The notes beneath the pieces are model-generated. The model searched no databases, had not been told where the DNA came from, and saw nothing but the letters and a program-made list of their open reading frames with translations. Shown here one piece after another: positions 41,277-47,861 of a stretch of DNA of 53,004 nucleotides. How positions within the stretch are numbered: position 1 is the first letter of the stretch; each line of letters starts with the position of its first letter. The DNA comes from Acidimicrobiales bacterium (GTDB lineage Bacteria; Actinomycetota; Acidimicrobiia; Acidimicrobiales; DATDAH01): contig JAEUJM010000034.1 in assembly GCA_016794585.1 (NCBI GenBank), positions 1 to 53,004 on the forward strand, in the 5' to 3' direction. Both the position numbers and the translations under genes were made by a program.

Positions 41277-42031
41277 TCCCGGTGCGGGGCGTGCCCGCCG
41301 TCCACGTCGGCGGCGCCACCGCGGCCGCCGGCGGGTTCGCCCTCGGGCCGATCGATCTGGACGTGGCCCCGGGCTCGTTCCACGTCGTGCTCGGCACCAA
41401 CGGTGCCGGCAAGACCACCCTGCTCGACCTCGTCGTCGGCCTGCGGGCGGCCGACGACGGCACCGTCGAGGTGGAGGGCCGGGTGCCCGACCCCGACGAC
41501 GCCGCCCGCTACCGGCGCCTCGGGTTCGCCCCCGACGGCGACCACAACCTGCCCCTCGAGCTGACCGCCGGCGAGCTGTGGGACCTGTGTGCCCGCCTCC
41601 ACGCCCGCATCGCCGGCGACCCGGCGGCGATGGGCGCGATGGCGGCCGAGGTCGCCGCCCGTCTCGACTTCTCGCCTCCCGTTCGCCCGATCCGGGGCTA
41701 CAGCCACGGCATGCGCCGCAAGGCCCAGTTGGTGGCGGCGCTCCTGCACGACCCACCGGTGGTCGTGCTCGACGAGCCCACCAACGGCCTCGACCCGCTG
41801 GCGGCGCAGTCGCTCGGCCTCCTGCTCGTCGAACGGACCCGGTCGTCGGCGGGTGTCGCCGTGCTGGCCACCACCCACGACCTCCTCTGGGCCCTGCGCT
41901 TCGCCGACGTCCTCACCCTGCTCGCCGGCGGGCAGGTTAAGTTCTCGGGCCCCCCGTCCGACCTGCTCCCCGCCGACACCCTGGCCGCGGCCGCGGATGC
42001 CTTCGACGAGTTGGCCGACGGCCTCCGCTGA
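41273..42031 (+). CDS. ABC transporter ATP-binding protein of the peptide locus
   Basis: A 252-residue ATPase. Walker A is GTNGAGKTT (41-49), Walker B is VVVLDEP (163-169), with TTHD as the switch histidine. The signature is YSHGM (143-147) instead of LSGGQ, as in several export ATPases that work with ABC-2-type permeases. The gene is coupled at both ends: GTGA overlap with the protease gene and TGATG with the permease. It probably exports the processed peptide or removes it from the membrane. Confidence 0.88.
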   Translation: MIPVRGVPAVHVGGATAAAGGFALGPIDLDVAPGSFHVVLGTNGAGKTTLLDLVVGLRAADDGTVEVEGRVPDPDDAARYRRLGFAPDGDHNLPLELTAGELWDLCARLHARIAGDPAAMGAMAAEVAARLDFSPPVRPIRGYSHGMRRKAQLVAALLHDPPVVVLDEPTNGLDPLAAQSLGLLLVERTRSSAGVAVLATTHDLLWALRFADVLTLLAGGQVKFSGPPSDLLPADTLAAAADAFDELADGLR

Positions 42032-43506
42032 TGCCCGCGAGCACTTCGCGCGCCCGGACCTCCTCCGTTCTGGCACCGGACTTCGGTGCCAGGGCACCGA
42101 AATCCGGTGCCAGTTCGTGGGTGCTGGGCGGGATGGTGGTGCGGCGGTGGGCGGTGGCCGTCGGTGTGACGCCCCGGGGCCTCGTCGCTGGCGGCGCGTT
42201 GGGGGCGGTGGTGCTGTCGGGTATCGGGGCGGTGCTGGCGGGCCGGGTGCCCGAGCGGCGCGACGACCTCCTCGCCCTGGGCCTGGTCGTGGCGGTGTGG
42301 GCGCTGGCGGCGGGATTCGGCATCCTCGTGGCCCACGCCACCGAGGTGCCGCCCTCGCTCGGGTTCCTGCGGACTCTGCCCGTCCGGCGACGATCGGTGG
42401 CAGCGGCGGCGGTGCTCCCGCTCGCCATCGCGGGCATCGCGGCGACGTTGGTCGTCGGCCCCCCGGCGCTCGACGCCGTCGTCGCCGCGTCGGCTCGGCC
42501 GGCCGGCTGCTCAGGCCTGGTCCTGATCCTCACGGTGATCGCCGGGGTCGCGGTCGGCATGACGCTCCACGGTCTCGCCGGGCGCCTCACCGCCGGGACC
42601 GCGGCGTCGCCCCTGCGCCTGACCCTCGCCGTGCTGGCGTGGTTCGGCCTCGTCGGAGTGGCGTTGGCCGCACCGCTCCCGCTGCTGGCCCGCTTCGGGG
42701 ACGCCGGCGGCGCGTGGGCGCTCGCTCCGCTGGGTTGGTCACTTCCCTGGCTGGGTCTGGTCGAGCCTCGTGGGACCGCGACGGTGGGCGCGGCCGGAGT
42801 TGCCTTCGTCCTCGTCGCCGCCGCCTTCTTCACTCCTCCAGCGCCGGCGGCGACCGCCATCGACCTCCACGTGCGGCCACTGCGTCTGGACGGCCGCCTG
42901 CCCCTCGTGCGGGTGCAGGCCCTCCGGGTCGTCCGCCACCCCCGCACCCTCGAGGCGCTGGTGGTCGCCGGCGCCACCGCCGTCGCCCTCGTCGCCGGTG
43001 CGGCATGGGCCCGGAACCGGGTGCCCGGGGCCCTCGACCTGCAGGTCGTGGCCCTGCTCGGGGCCCAGGTCACGACCGCTCCCGCCGCGCTGGCCCGGGG
43101 TCTGTCCGATCACCGGCGCCCCGCCGAGGCGGCGCTCGGCATCGAGCCCCTGCCCCACCTCTCGGCCCTGACCACCGGCGCCCTCGTCGCCGTCGCGGTG
43201 ACCGCAGCGCCCGGGGTCGCCCTTGCCGCGGCGCTGCTCTCCCCGGCGGTCGCCGCCGCATGGATCGTCGCCCTCGTCCCCCTCACCGCCACGGCGGTCA
43301 CGGTTTCCGTGGCGCTCGGCCCAGAGCTGGGCAACGGATCGGCGGAAGCGGGTGCCGTGCTGGCCGCCGCCGCGCTCACCACCGCGCTGCTGGCACTCGC
43401 CGGTGCGCTCCCCGGCCCGGTCCTCCCCGCCGCAGGCCCTGCCCTGACCCTCGCCGCCCTCGCGGCGGCCGCCGCGCTCGAACGCTCCCACCGGAGGCCC
43501 ACATGA
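42031..43506 (+). CDS. ABC-2-like permease of the peptide locus
   Basis: A polytopic protein of 491 residues from the coupled ATG at 42031 (TGATG overlap), with about ten to twelve hydrophobic segments and a short cytoplasmic loop near the middle (HVRPLRLDGRLPLVRVQ). It has no close named family by eye; the partner ATPase defines it. Codons 14-28 (APDFGARAPKSGA) are encoded by the 42-nt palindrome at 42071-42112, which looks like an insertion. The conserved part may begin at MVVRRWAV (ATG at 42133). The stop overlaps the next small gene. Confidence 0.78.
   Translation: MPASTSRARTSSVLAPDFGARAPKSGASSWVLGGMVVRRWAVAVGVTPRGLVAGGALGAVVLSGIGAVLAGRVPERRDDLLALGLVVAVWALAAGFGILVAHATEVPPSLGFLRTLPVRRRSVAAAAVLPLAIAGIAATLVVGPPALDAVVAASARPAGCSGLVLILTVIAGVAVGMTLHGLAGRLTAGTAASPLRLTLAVLAWFGLVGVALAAPLPLLARFGDAGGAWALAPLGWSLPWLGLVEPRGTATVGAAGVAFVLVAAAFFTPPAPAATAIDLHVRPLRLDGRLPLVRVQALRVVRHPRTLEALVVAGATAVALVAGAAWARNRVPGALDLQVVALLGAQVTTAPAALARGLSDHRRPAEAALGIEPLPHLSALTTGALVAVAVTAAPGVALAAALLSPAVAAAWIVALVPLTATAVTVSVALGPELGNGSAEAGAVLAAAALTTALLALAGALPGPVLPAAGPALTLAALAAAAALERSHRRPT
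42071..42112. repeat. 42-nt double palindrome inside the permease 5' end
   Basis: Arms at 42071-42090 and 42093-42112 are reverse complements with one mismatch in 20, around a central AG. Each arm is itself a hairpin of the form GGCACCG-N5-CGGTGCC. Read in frame it adds APDFGARAPKSGA to the permease. It looks like a small mobile palindromic element inserted next to the coupled start codon. Confidence 0.75.
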
Positions 43507-43739
43507 CCCGCCCCGCCCGCCTCGTCCTCCTCGCCGGCGTCATCGCCACGGGGGTGCTGGTCGTGCTCGCCACGGCCACCGGCACCGCCCGCGTCGGCCC
43601 CGTGGTCTTCTGGGCCGTCCACCGAGAGGAGCTCGCCGGCGGGTCCGAGGTGGCCCTCCGCCCCGGCCTCGGCCTGCTCGGCTTGTGGCTCTTCGTCCTC
43701 GCGGCCGTCGTCGTGATCTCCCGTCGGCGTGATGTGTAG
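43503..43739 (+). CDS. Small two-helix membrane protein of the peptide locus
   Basis: A 78-residue protein: helix (about 5-26), extracytoplasmic loop with charged residues (WAVHREELAGGSEVAL), second helix (about 52-72), short basic end SRRRDV. Its ATG overlaps the permease stop, so it is part of the same operon. Small membrane proteins at the end of such loci are often immunity proteins or transporter accessories. No family recognised. Confidence 0.7.
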   Translation: MTRPARLVLLAGVIATGVLVVLATATGTARVGPVVFWAVHREELAGGSEVALRPGLGLLGLWLFVLAAVVVISRRRDV

Positions 43740-43741
43740 GG

Positions 43742-43993
43742 ATGTGTCCGGCGCGCCTCGTGGGCCGGACCAACATCGTGATCGACGACGAGCTGGTGGC
43801 CAACGCCAAGCAGCTCTACGGCTTCGAGACGACGCGGGAGGTCGTCGACTTCGCCCTGCGACGCTGCGTCACCAACTTCGACAACCTCCACACGCTGCGG
43901 CGAGCGGCCTTCCGCCAGCGCATCACCACCCTGCCGGCCCCCCGTATGGACCAGGCCTGCCAGACCCTGGCTCGCGCCGTCGGCTGCGTCTGA
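43742..43993 (+). CDS. VapB-type antitoxin without an adjacent toxin
   Basis: An 83-residue protein with GRTNIVIDDELVANAKQLYGFETTREVVDFALRR, the DNA-binding ribbon-helix-helix-like N-terminus of VapB family antitoxins (DUF2191). The C-terminal half, where a PIN toxin would bind, is Arg-rich and unfamiliar, with a closing CQTLARAVGCV. No vapC follows; the next gene is a nucleotidyltransferase 90 nt on. GTG at 43760 (just before GRTNIV) may be the true start, since the first six codons do not resemble the family. The ATG is 3 nt after the preceding stop. Confidence 0.7.
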   Translation: MCPARLVGRTNIVIDDELVANAKQLYGFETTREVVDFALRRCVTNFDNLHTLRRAAFRQRITTLPAPRMDQACQTLARAVGCV

Positions 43994-44058
43994 GCGACGC
44001 GCGACTGCCGAGAGGGAACGCCCGACCCGTTCGTGAGTGGCTCGGGCTGTCTTGCGAT

Positions 44059-44086
44059 CATAAATGAAAGAATGCTTCCATTTATG
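44059..44086. promoter_or_regulatory. 28-nt AT-rich palindrome overlapping a start codon
   Basis: CATAAATG (44059-44066) and CATTTATG (44079-44086) are perfect reverse complements, and the 12 nt between are themselves nearly symmetrical, so 24 of 28 positions pair. The last three bases are the start codon of the gene at 44084. In DNA this GC-rich it is a striking AT island and a likely autoregulatory operator. Confidence 0.7.
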
Positions 44087-44734
44087 CAGTTATCGGGGGT
44101 AGCATCGGCCATCGACTTCCGCCGACCGATCGAGGCCATCGTGCCCGGCGTGCAGGGACGGGTGCTCGCCGTCCTCGTCGAGACGACCGCCGAGCTGAAC
44201 CTGCGCACGGTCGCCCAGCTCGCAGGCGTGAGCCAGGCCCAGGCGTCGCGGGTCTTACCTCGATTGGTGGAGCTCGGCGTCGTCGAGCGGCGGGACGTGC
44301 CCCCGGCGGCGATGTTCCTCCTGGTCCGTGACCACGTCGCCAGTCAGGCGCTGCTTGCGCTGACCCGATCCCACGATGCCGTACTTGACGCCATGGGGCG
44401 GTTCGCGGGGGAGCTCGTCGATCCACCGGTGAGCGTCATCGTCTTCGGCTCGTTCGCCCGCCGGGAGGCGACCGCCGAGAGCGACATCGATGTCGTCGTC
44501 GTCCGGCCCCGCGAGATCGACGAGGACGACGAAACCTGGGCCGAGTCACTCGAATCCTGGCGCCGCCAGGTGAGGCGCCTGACGGGGAACGCCGTCGAGG
44601 TGCTCGAGATGAGCCCCGACGAGGCCGCCGGGAGGGGGTCGGGCGACGACCCGCTCTGGGCCGACATCCGCCGAGACGGCCGGGTCGTGCACGGTCTCGG
44701 GTTCGACGCTCTCCGAGCGGCCCCGCGTGGCTAA
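44084..44734 (+). CDS. Winged-helix protein with MNT-type nucleotidyltransferase domain
   Basis: A 216-residue two-domain protein. Residues about 15-75 form a winged helix (LRTVAQLAGVSQAQASRVLPRLVELGVVERRDV), like MarR or IclR. Residues about 105-200 form a minimal nucleotidyltransferase with IVFGSFARREATAESDIDVVVV (GSxxRGxxxxxSDxD, with the two catalytic aspartates) and a further acidic VEVLEM. MNT domains usually pair with a HEPN toxin; none is encoded beside it. The ATG at 44084 is used because it ends the palindrome and begins the conserved part. Confidence 0.8.
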   Translation: MQLSGVASAIDFRRPIEAIVPGVQGRVLAVLVETTAELNLRTVAQLAGVSQAQASRVLPRLVELGVVERRDVPPAAMFLLVRDHVASQALLALTRSHDAVLDAMGRFAGELVDPPVSVIVFGSFARREATAESDIDVVVVRPREIDEDDETWAESLESWRRQVRRLTGNAVEVLEMSPDEAAGRGSGDDPLWADIRRDGRVVHGLGFDALRAAPRG

Positions 44735-44864
44735 GCCGCGGCGCACGAAGCCGGTGACGGCTGGGCAGGGCACCGTCGTGGCCAAGCGGGTCGCCGCTAC
44801 GACCAGGTAGCGCTCCTCAGGGTGCAGGGGGGCCGAACCCTGGAGCGGTGCCGCCGCCGAGCGG

Positions 44865-44870
44865 TAAGGT
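44865..44870 (+). promoter_or_regulatory. Possible -10 box for the coiled-coil gene
   Basis: TAAGGT lies 47 nt before the ATG at 44918, in a 183-nt gap that otherwise holds nothing recognised. No good -35 box. Confidence 0.25.
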
Positions 44871-44917
44871 ACCCCCGCTTCCCCGGCAACCACCCACCCG
44901 ACCACGGAGTCGAGCGA

Positions 44918-45487
44918 ATGGCACTGTCGGCCCAGCACCGAAGCATCCTGTACACCGAGTTCGTCGATCGCCTTGGACCCGACGTGACCGAAGCCTTCCT
45001 CGCCGAGTTCCCCGCCCGAGAGGGGGATGAGCCCATCACCCGGGACTTCCTGCGAGCCGAGCTCTCGGTGACCCGCGGCGAGCTACGCGGGGAGATGGGT
45101 GACCTCCGCGGCGACCTCACCGGCCAGATGGCCGACCTCCGCGGCGACCTCACCGGCCAGATGGCCGACCTCCGCAACGACCTCACCGGCCAGATGGCCG
45201 ACCTCCGCAACGACCTCACCGGCCGCATGGCCGGTCTGGCGAGCACCCTCCGAGGAGAGATGACCGATCTGAGCAGCGACCTACGGACCGATCTCGGCGG
45301 GCAGGTGATGCAGCTCCAGCTGGCCGTGGCGGCATTGGAGGCGCGGATCGCCCAGTCCGAGGCGGCGTTCCAGAAGGAGTCGAAGCGTCAGCTGGCCATC
45401 ATCGTCACCGCCATCCTCGGCACCGGCACGGCGGTCCTGGCCGGCATGGCCGTCTCGGTGGCGATCATCGTCAGCCGGATGGGCTGA
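44918..45487 (+). CDS. Repeat-built coiled-coil protein with C-terminal membrane helix
   Basis: A 189-residue protein. The N-terminal 55 residues are a small domain (ILYTEFVDRLGPDVTEAFLAEFP), followed by a coiled coil (about 55-150) that includes four copies of an 11-residue unit of the form MADLRGDLTGQ. A single C-terminal helix (about 163-187, LAIIVTAILGTGTAVLAGMAVSVAIIV) anchors it. Eleven-residue periodicity favours a right-handed coil or a long amphipathic helix. It resembles phage- and actinobacterial coiled-coil membrane proteins and CCDC90-like proteins in plan. Function unknown. Confidence 0.78.
   Translation: MALSAQHRSILYTEFVDRLGPDVTEAFLAEFPAREGDEPITRDFLRAELSVTRGELRGEMGDLRGDLTGQMADLRGDLTGQMADLRNDLTGQMADLRNDLTGRMAGLASTLRGEMTDLSSDLRTDLGGQVMQLQLAVAALEARIAQSEAAFQKESKRQLAIIVTAILGTGTAVLAGMAVSVAIIVSRMG
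45095..45226 (+). repeat. Four tandem 33-bp coding repeats
   Basis: Units at 45095-45127, 45128-45160, 45161-45193 and 45194-45226 share the frame ATG-GCC-GAC-CTC-CGC and end in ACCGGCCAG or ACCGGCCGC. They vary mainly at a GGC/AAC codon pair position (Gly/Asn). Near identity at the DNA level indicates recent expansion, so copy number may vary between strains. Confidence 0.85.
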
Positions 45488-45508
45488 ACACCGACCCGCC
45501 CGAGCGGC

Positions 45509-46201
45509 TCAGGGCAGAGCGCCCTCGGCCATGACGGCCAGCGCCGGCCCGTAGAGGTCCTGCTTGAGCTGGCCGATGGACGACCGGCCGCGGGCGGCCT
45601 GGGTCACGGCCAGGGCCATGGCGTCGCGCAGCACCTCGTCCTCGGGGGCCACGGCGTCGACGATGGCCTTGGCTTGCGCCTCGTCGGCGGGGAAACGCCG
45701 GCCGGTCAGCACGGCCTCGTGGGCCACCTGCGGGGTGAGGCGGGCCTGGATGATGGCGGTCATGCCGGGGGCGAGGGGCATGCCGAGGTCCACCTCGGGC
45801 AGGCACCAGAAGCCCCGGTCGGTGCGCATCACCCGGGCGTCGTGGGCGAGGGTGAGCATGGCGCCGCCGGCGAAGGCGTGGCCGTTGATCGCGGCCACGG
45901 TGTACATCGGGAAGCTGAGCAACCGGCCCAGCAGGCGGATGGTGTCGGTGATCATCTGCCCCGACTGCGCGCGCTCTTCGTCGGGCAGTGACCCCATCCA
46001 GTCGAGGTCGAGGCCGTTCGAATAGAACTTGTCCGTCCCGGTGGTGACGAGGGCGGCGAGGGACTCGTCGGCTTCCACCTCGTCGAGGGCGGCGTTCCAG
46101 GCGGTGACCGACGTCGGGTTGAAGCGGTTGTCGCCGGCGGTCAGCGTGATCAGCGCCACCTCGTCCCGCCGCTCGAGGGTGAGCGCGCCGAAGTCCGTCA
46201 T
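45509..46201 (-). CDS. Enoyl-CoA hydratase/isomerase family protein
   Basis: A 230-residue crotonase-fold protein. Features are LITLTAGDNRFNPTSV, the first oxyanion loop FYSNGLDLDWM (SxGLDL in place of the usual AGADL/I), the second INGHAFAGGAMLTLAHDARVM, and CLPEVDLGMPL. The acid/base glutamates of enoyl-CoA hydratase are replaced around AGGAM; the PEVDLG glutamate is present, as in isomerase-type members such as ECI/delta3,2 or plant peroxisomal enoyl-CoA isomerases, so an isomerase is as likely. The ATG at 46201 has GGGAGG upstream. Confidence 0.85.
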   Translation of the reverse strand: MTDFGALTLERRDEVALITLTAGDNRFNPTSVTAWNAALDEVEADESLAALVTTGTDKFYSNGLDLDWMGSLPDEERAQSGQMITDTIRLLGRLLSFPMYTVAAINGHAFAGGAMLTLAHDARVMRTDRGFWCLPEVDLGMPLAPGMTAIIQARLTPQVAHEAVLTGRRFPADEAQAKAIVDAVAPEDEVLRDAMALAVTQAARGRSSIGQLKQDLYGPALAVMAEGALP

Positions 46202-46231
46202 CGTGCACCCGCCTCCCGGCCGCACACTGCT

Positions 46232-46283
46232 CGTTCTGCCAGCACCACCCTGTTCTGCACGACAGGCTCGTGCTGGCAGAACG
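46232..46283. repeat. 52-nt inverted repeat after nuo operon 2
   Basis: CGTTCTGCCAGCAC (46232-46245) and GTGCTGGCAGAACG (46270-46283) are perfect 14-nt arms, with an inner CCTGT/ACAGG stem and another TTCTGCAC copy in the loop. It lies 12 nt past the nuoN stop at 46296 and 30 nt upstream of the hydratase start. It can end nuo transcripts, or be a small repetitive palindrome. Confidence 0.6.
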
Positions 46284-46295
46284 GGGGGCGGGACA

Positions 46296-47861
46296 TCAGG
46301 GGGCGGAGGCGACGAGGACGGGGATGGCCTCGTTGGCGAGGTCGAGCAGGTGCTGGGGGAAGAAGCCCACGAACACCGTCACAGCGAGGCAGATGGCGAG
46401 GGCCAGGCCCGCCGCCGCCGGCACCTTGACCTCGGGGCCCTCGAGCTCGGGCAGGGGGTCGTCGCCGTCGGCCGCGCCCATGTACATCGAGACGATGATG
46501 CGCAGGTACAGGAAGGCCGAGACGACCGCGGTGAGCATGGCGATCAGCGCCAGCCAGTAGTAGCTGGACTCGACCGCGGCCTCGAGGACGTAGAACTTGG
46601 CGAAGAAGCCCGAGGTGAGGGGCACGCCGGCCTGGGCCAGCAGGAAGATGGTGAAGACCAGGGCGAGCACGGGGCGGCTGCCGCCGAGGCCCTTGAAGTC
46701 GTCGAGCTTGGTGAGCTCGTCGCCCTTGCGGCTGACCACGGTGATGACCCCGAAGGTGCCCACCACCATGAAGGTGTAGGCGGCCAGGTAGAACAGCGAC
46801 GCCGACGTGCCCTGGGCGGAAGCGGCCACCACGCCGAGCAGGATGAAGCCGGCGTGGTTGATCGACGAGTAGGCCAGCATGCGCTTGACGTCGGTCTGCA
46901 CCACGGCCAGCACCGAGCCGACCACGAGGGTCAGCACCGCCAGCGCGTAGAGGATGGGCTGCCAGTCGGTGGCGTACGTGGCGAAGGTCAGCGAGAAGAC
47001 CCGGATGAGCCCTGCGAAGCCCGCCACCTTGACGCCCGAGGCCATGTAGGCGACCACCGGCGTGGGCGAGCCCTCGTAGACGTCGGGGGTCCAGCTGTGG
47101 AACGGGACGGCGGCGATCTTGAAGCCGAAGCCCACGAGCAGGAAGGCGAAGCCGACCAGCAGGGTGGCGTCGCTGAGGGGCACCTCGGTGGCCAGGAAGG
47201 CCGAGATCTTCACCATGTTGGTGGAGCCGGTGGCGCCGTAGACCATGGCGATGCCGTAGAGGAAGAACGCCGACGAGAACGCCCCGAGGACGAAGTACTT
47301 GATGCCCGCTTCCTGCGAGGTGGCGCGCTTGCGGTGCATCGCGGCCAGTACGTAGACGCTGATGGACAGCACCTCGAGACCGAGGAACATGACGATGAGG
47401 TCGTTGGCCGACGCCATCACCACGCCGCCGGAGGCCGACAGCAGCATCAGGACGTAGAACTCGGGTCCGTCCATCCCCTCGCGGCGGAGGTAGCCGTCGG
47501 CCAGCAGCGCGGTGAGCACCACGGCGCTGGCGATGACGATGGTGAGGTAGACCGAGAAGCCGTCGACGCCGATGGCCTGGGCCACGGCGCTGAAGGGCCC
47601 GTCGCCGGTCTGCACCTCGTGCCACAGCGGGATGGCGGTGGCGATGGCGGCGAGGCCGGCGGCCACCGTGAACAGGGCGTAGAAGCCCTCGAAGAGCCAG
47701 CGCTTGGCCAGCGAGGCGATGGTGAGCAGCAGGATGCCGCCGAGGGCGAGGCAGATGCCCGGCCACAGGGCCGACCAGTCGATGGTCGGGGTGGCGATCT
47801 CGTTGAGCTCGGAGCCGGAGGCCTGGGCGAGGGTGACGAGGCTGGCGAGGGTGGTGGTCAT
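46296..47861 (-). CDS. nuoN: NADH-quinone oxidoreductase subunit N, operon 2
   Basis: A 521-residue antiporter-like subunit, paralogous to the one at 29501. Signatures are LGLEVLSISVYVLAAMHRKRATSQEAGIKYFVLGAFSSAFFLYG (broken here: LGLEVLSISVYVLAAM, then EAGIKYFVLGAFSS), AVPFHSWTPDVYEGSPTPVVAYM, and VKRMLAYSSINHAGFILLG. Last gene of operon 2; the ATG overlaps the nuoM stop by 4 nt. Confidence 0.95.
   Translation of the reverse strand: MTTTLASLVTLAQASGSELNEIATPTIDWSALWPGICLALGGILLLTIASLAKRWLFEGFYALFTVAAGLAAIATAIPLWHEVQTGDGPFSAVAQAIGVDGFSVYLTIVIASAVVLTALLADGYLRREGMDGPEFYVLMLLSASGGVVMASANDLIVMFLGLEVLSISVYVLAAMHRKRATSQEAGIKYFVLGAFSSAFFLYGIAMVYGATGSTNMVKISAFLATEVPLSDATLLVGFAFLLVGFGFKIAAVPFHSWTPDVYEGSPTPVVAYMASGVKVAGFAGLIRVFSLTFATYATDWQPILYALAVLTLVVGSVLAVVQTDVKRMLAYSSINHAGFILLGVVAASAQGTSASLFYLAAYTFMVVGTFGVITVVSRKGDELTKLDDFKGLGGSRPVLALVFTIFLLAQAGVPLTSGFFAKFYVLEAAVESSYYWLALIAMLTAVVSAFLYLRIIVSMYMGAADGDDPLPELEGPEVKVPAAAGLALAICLAVTVFVGFFPQHLLDLANEAIPVLVASAP

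Noticed and set aside
40530..43740. A lanthipeptide, lasso or sactipeptide cluster of a known type
   Set aside because: No LanM/LanB-C, transglutaminase/asparagine synthetase-like or radical SAM gene is present between 39886 and 46295.
43742..44734. A complete toxin-antitoxin pair formed by the VapB-like and MNT proteins
   Set aside because: They lie 90 nt apart, belong to unrelated families, and the second has its own operator-like palindrome; no PIN or HEPN toxin was found.
45095..45226. Possible CRISPR array (four regular 33-bp units)
   Set aside because: Units are contiguous with no spacers, and they are in frame inside a coiled-coil gene.
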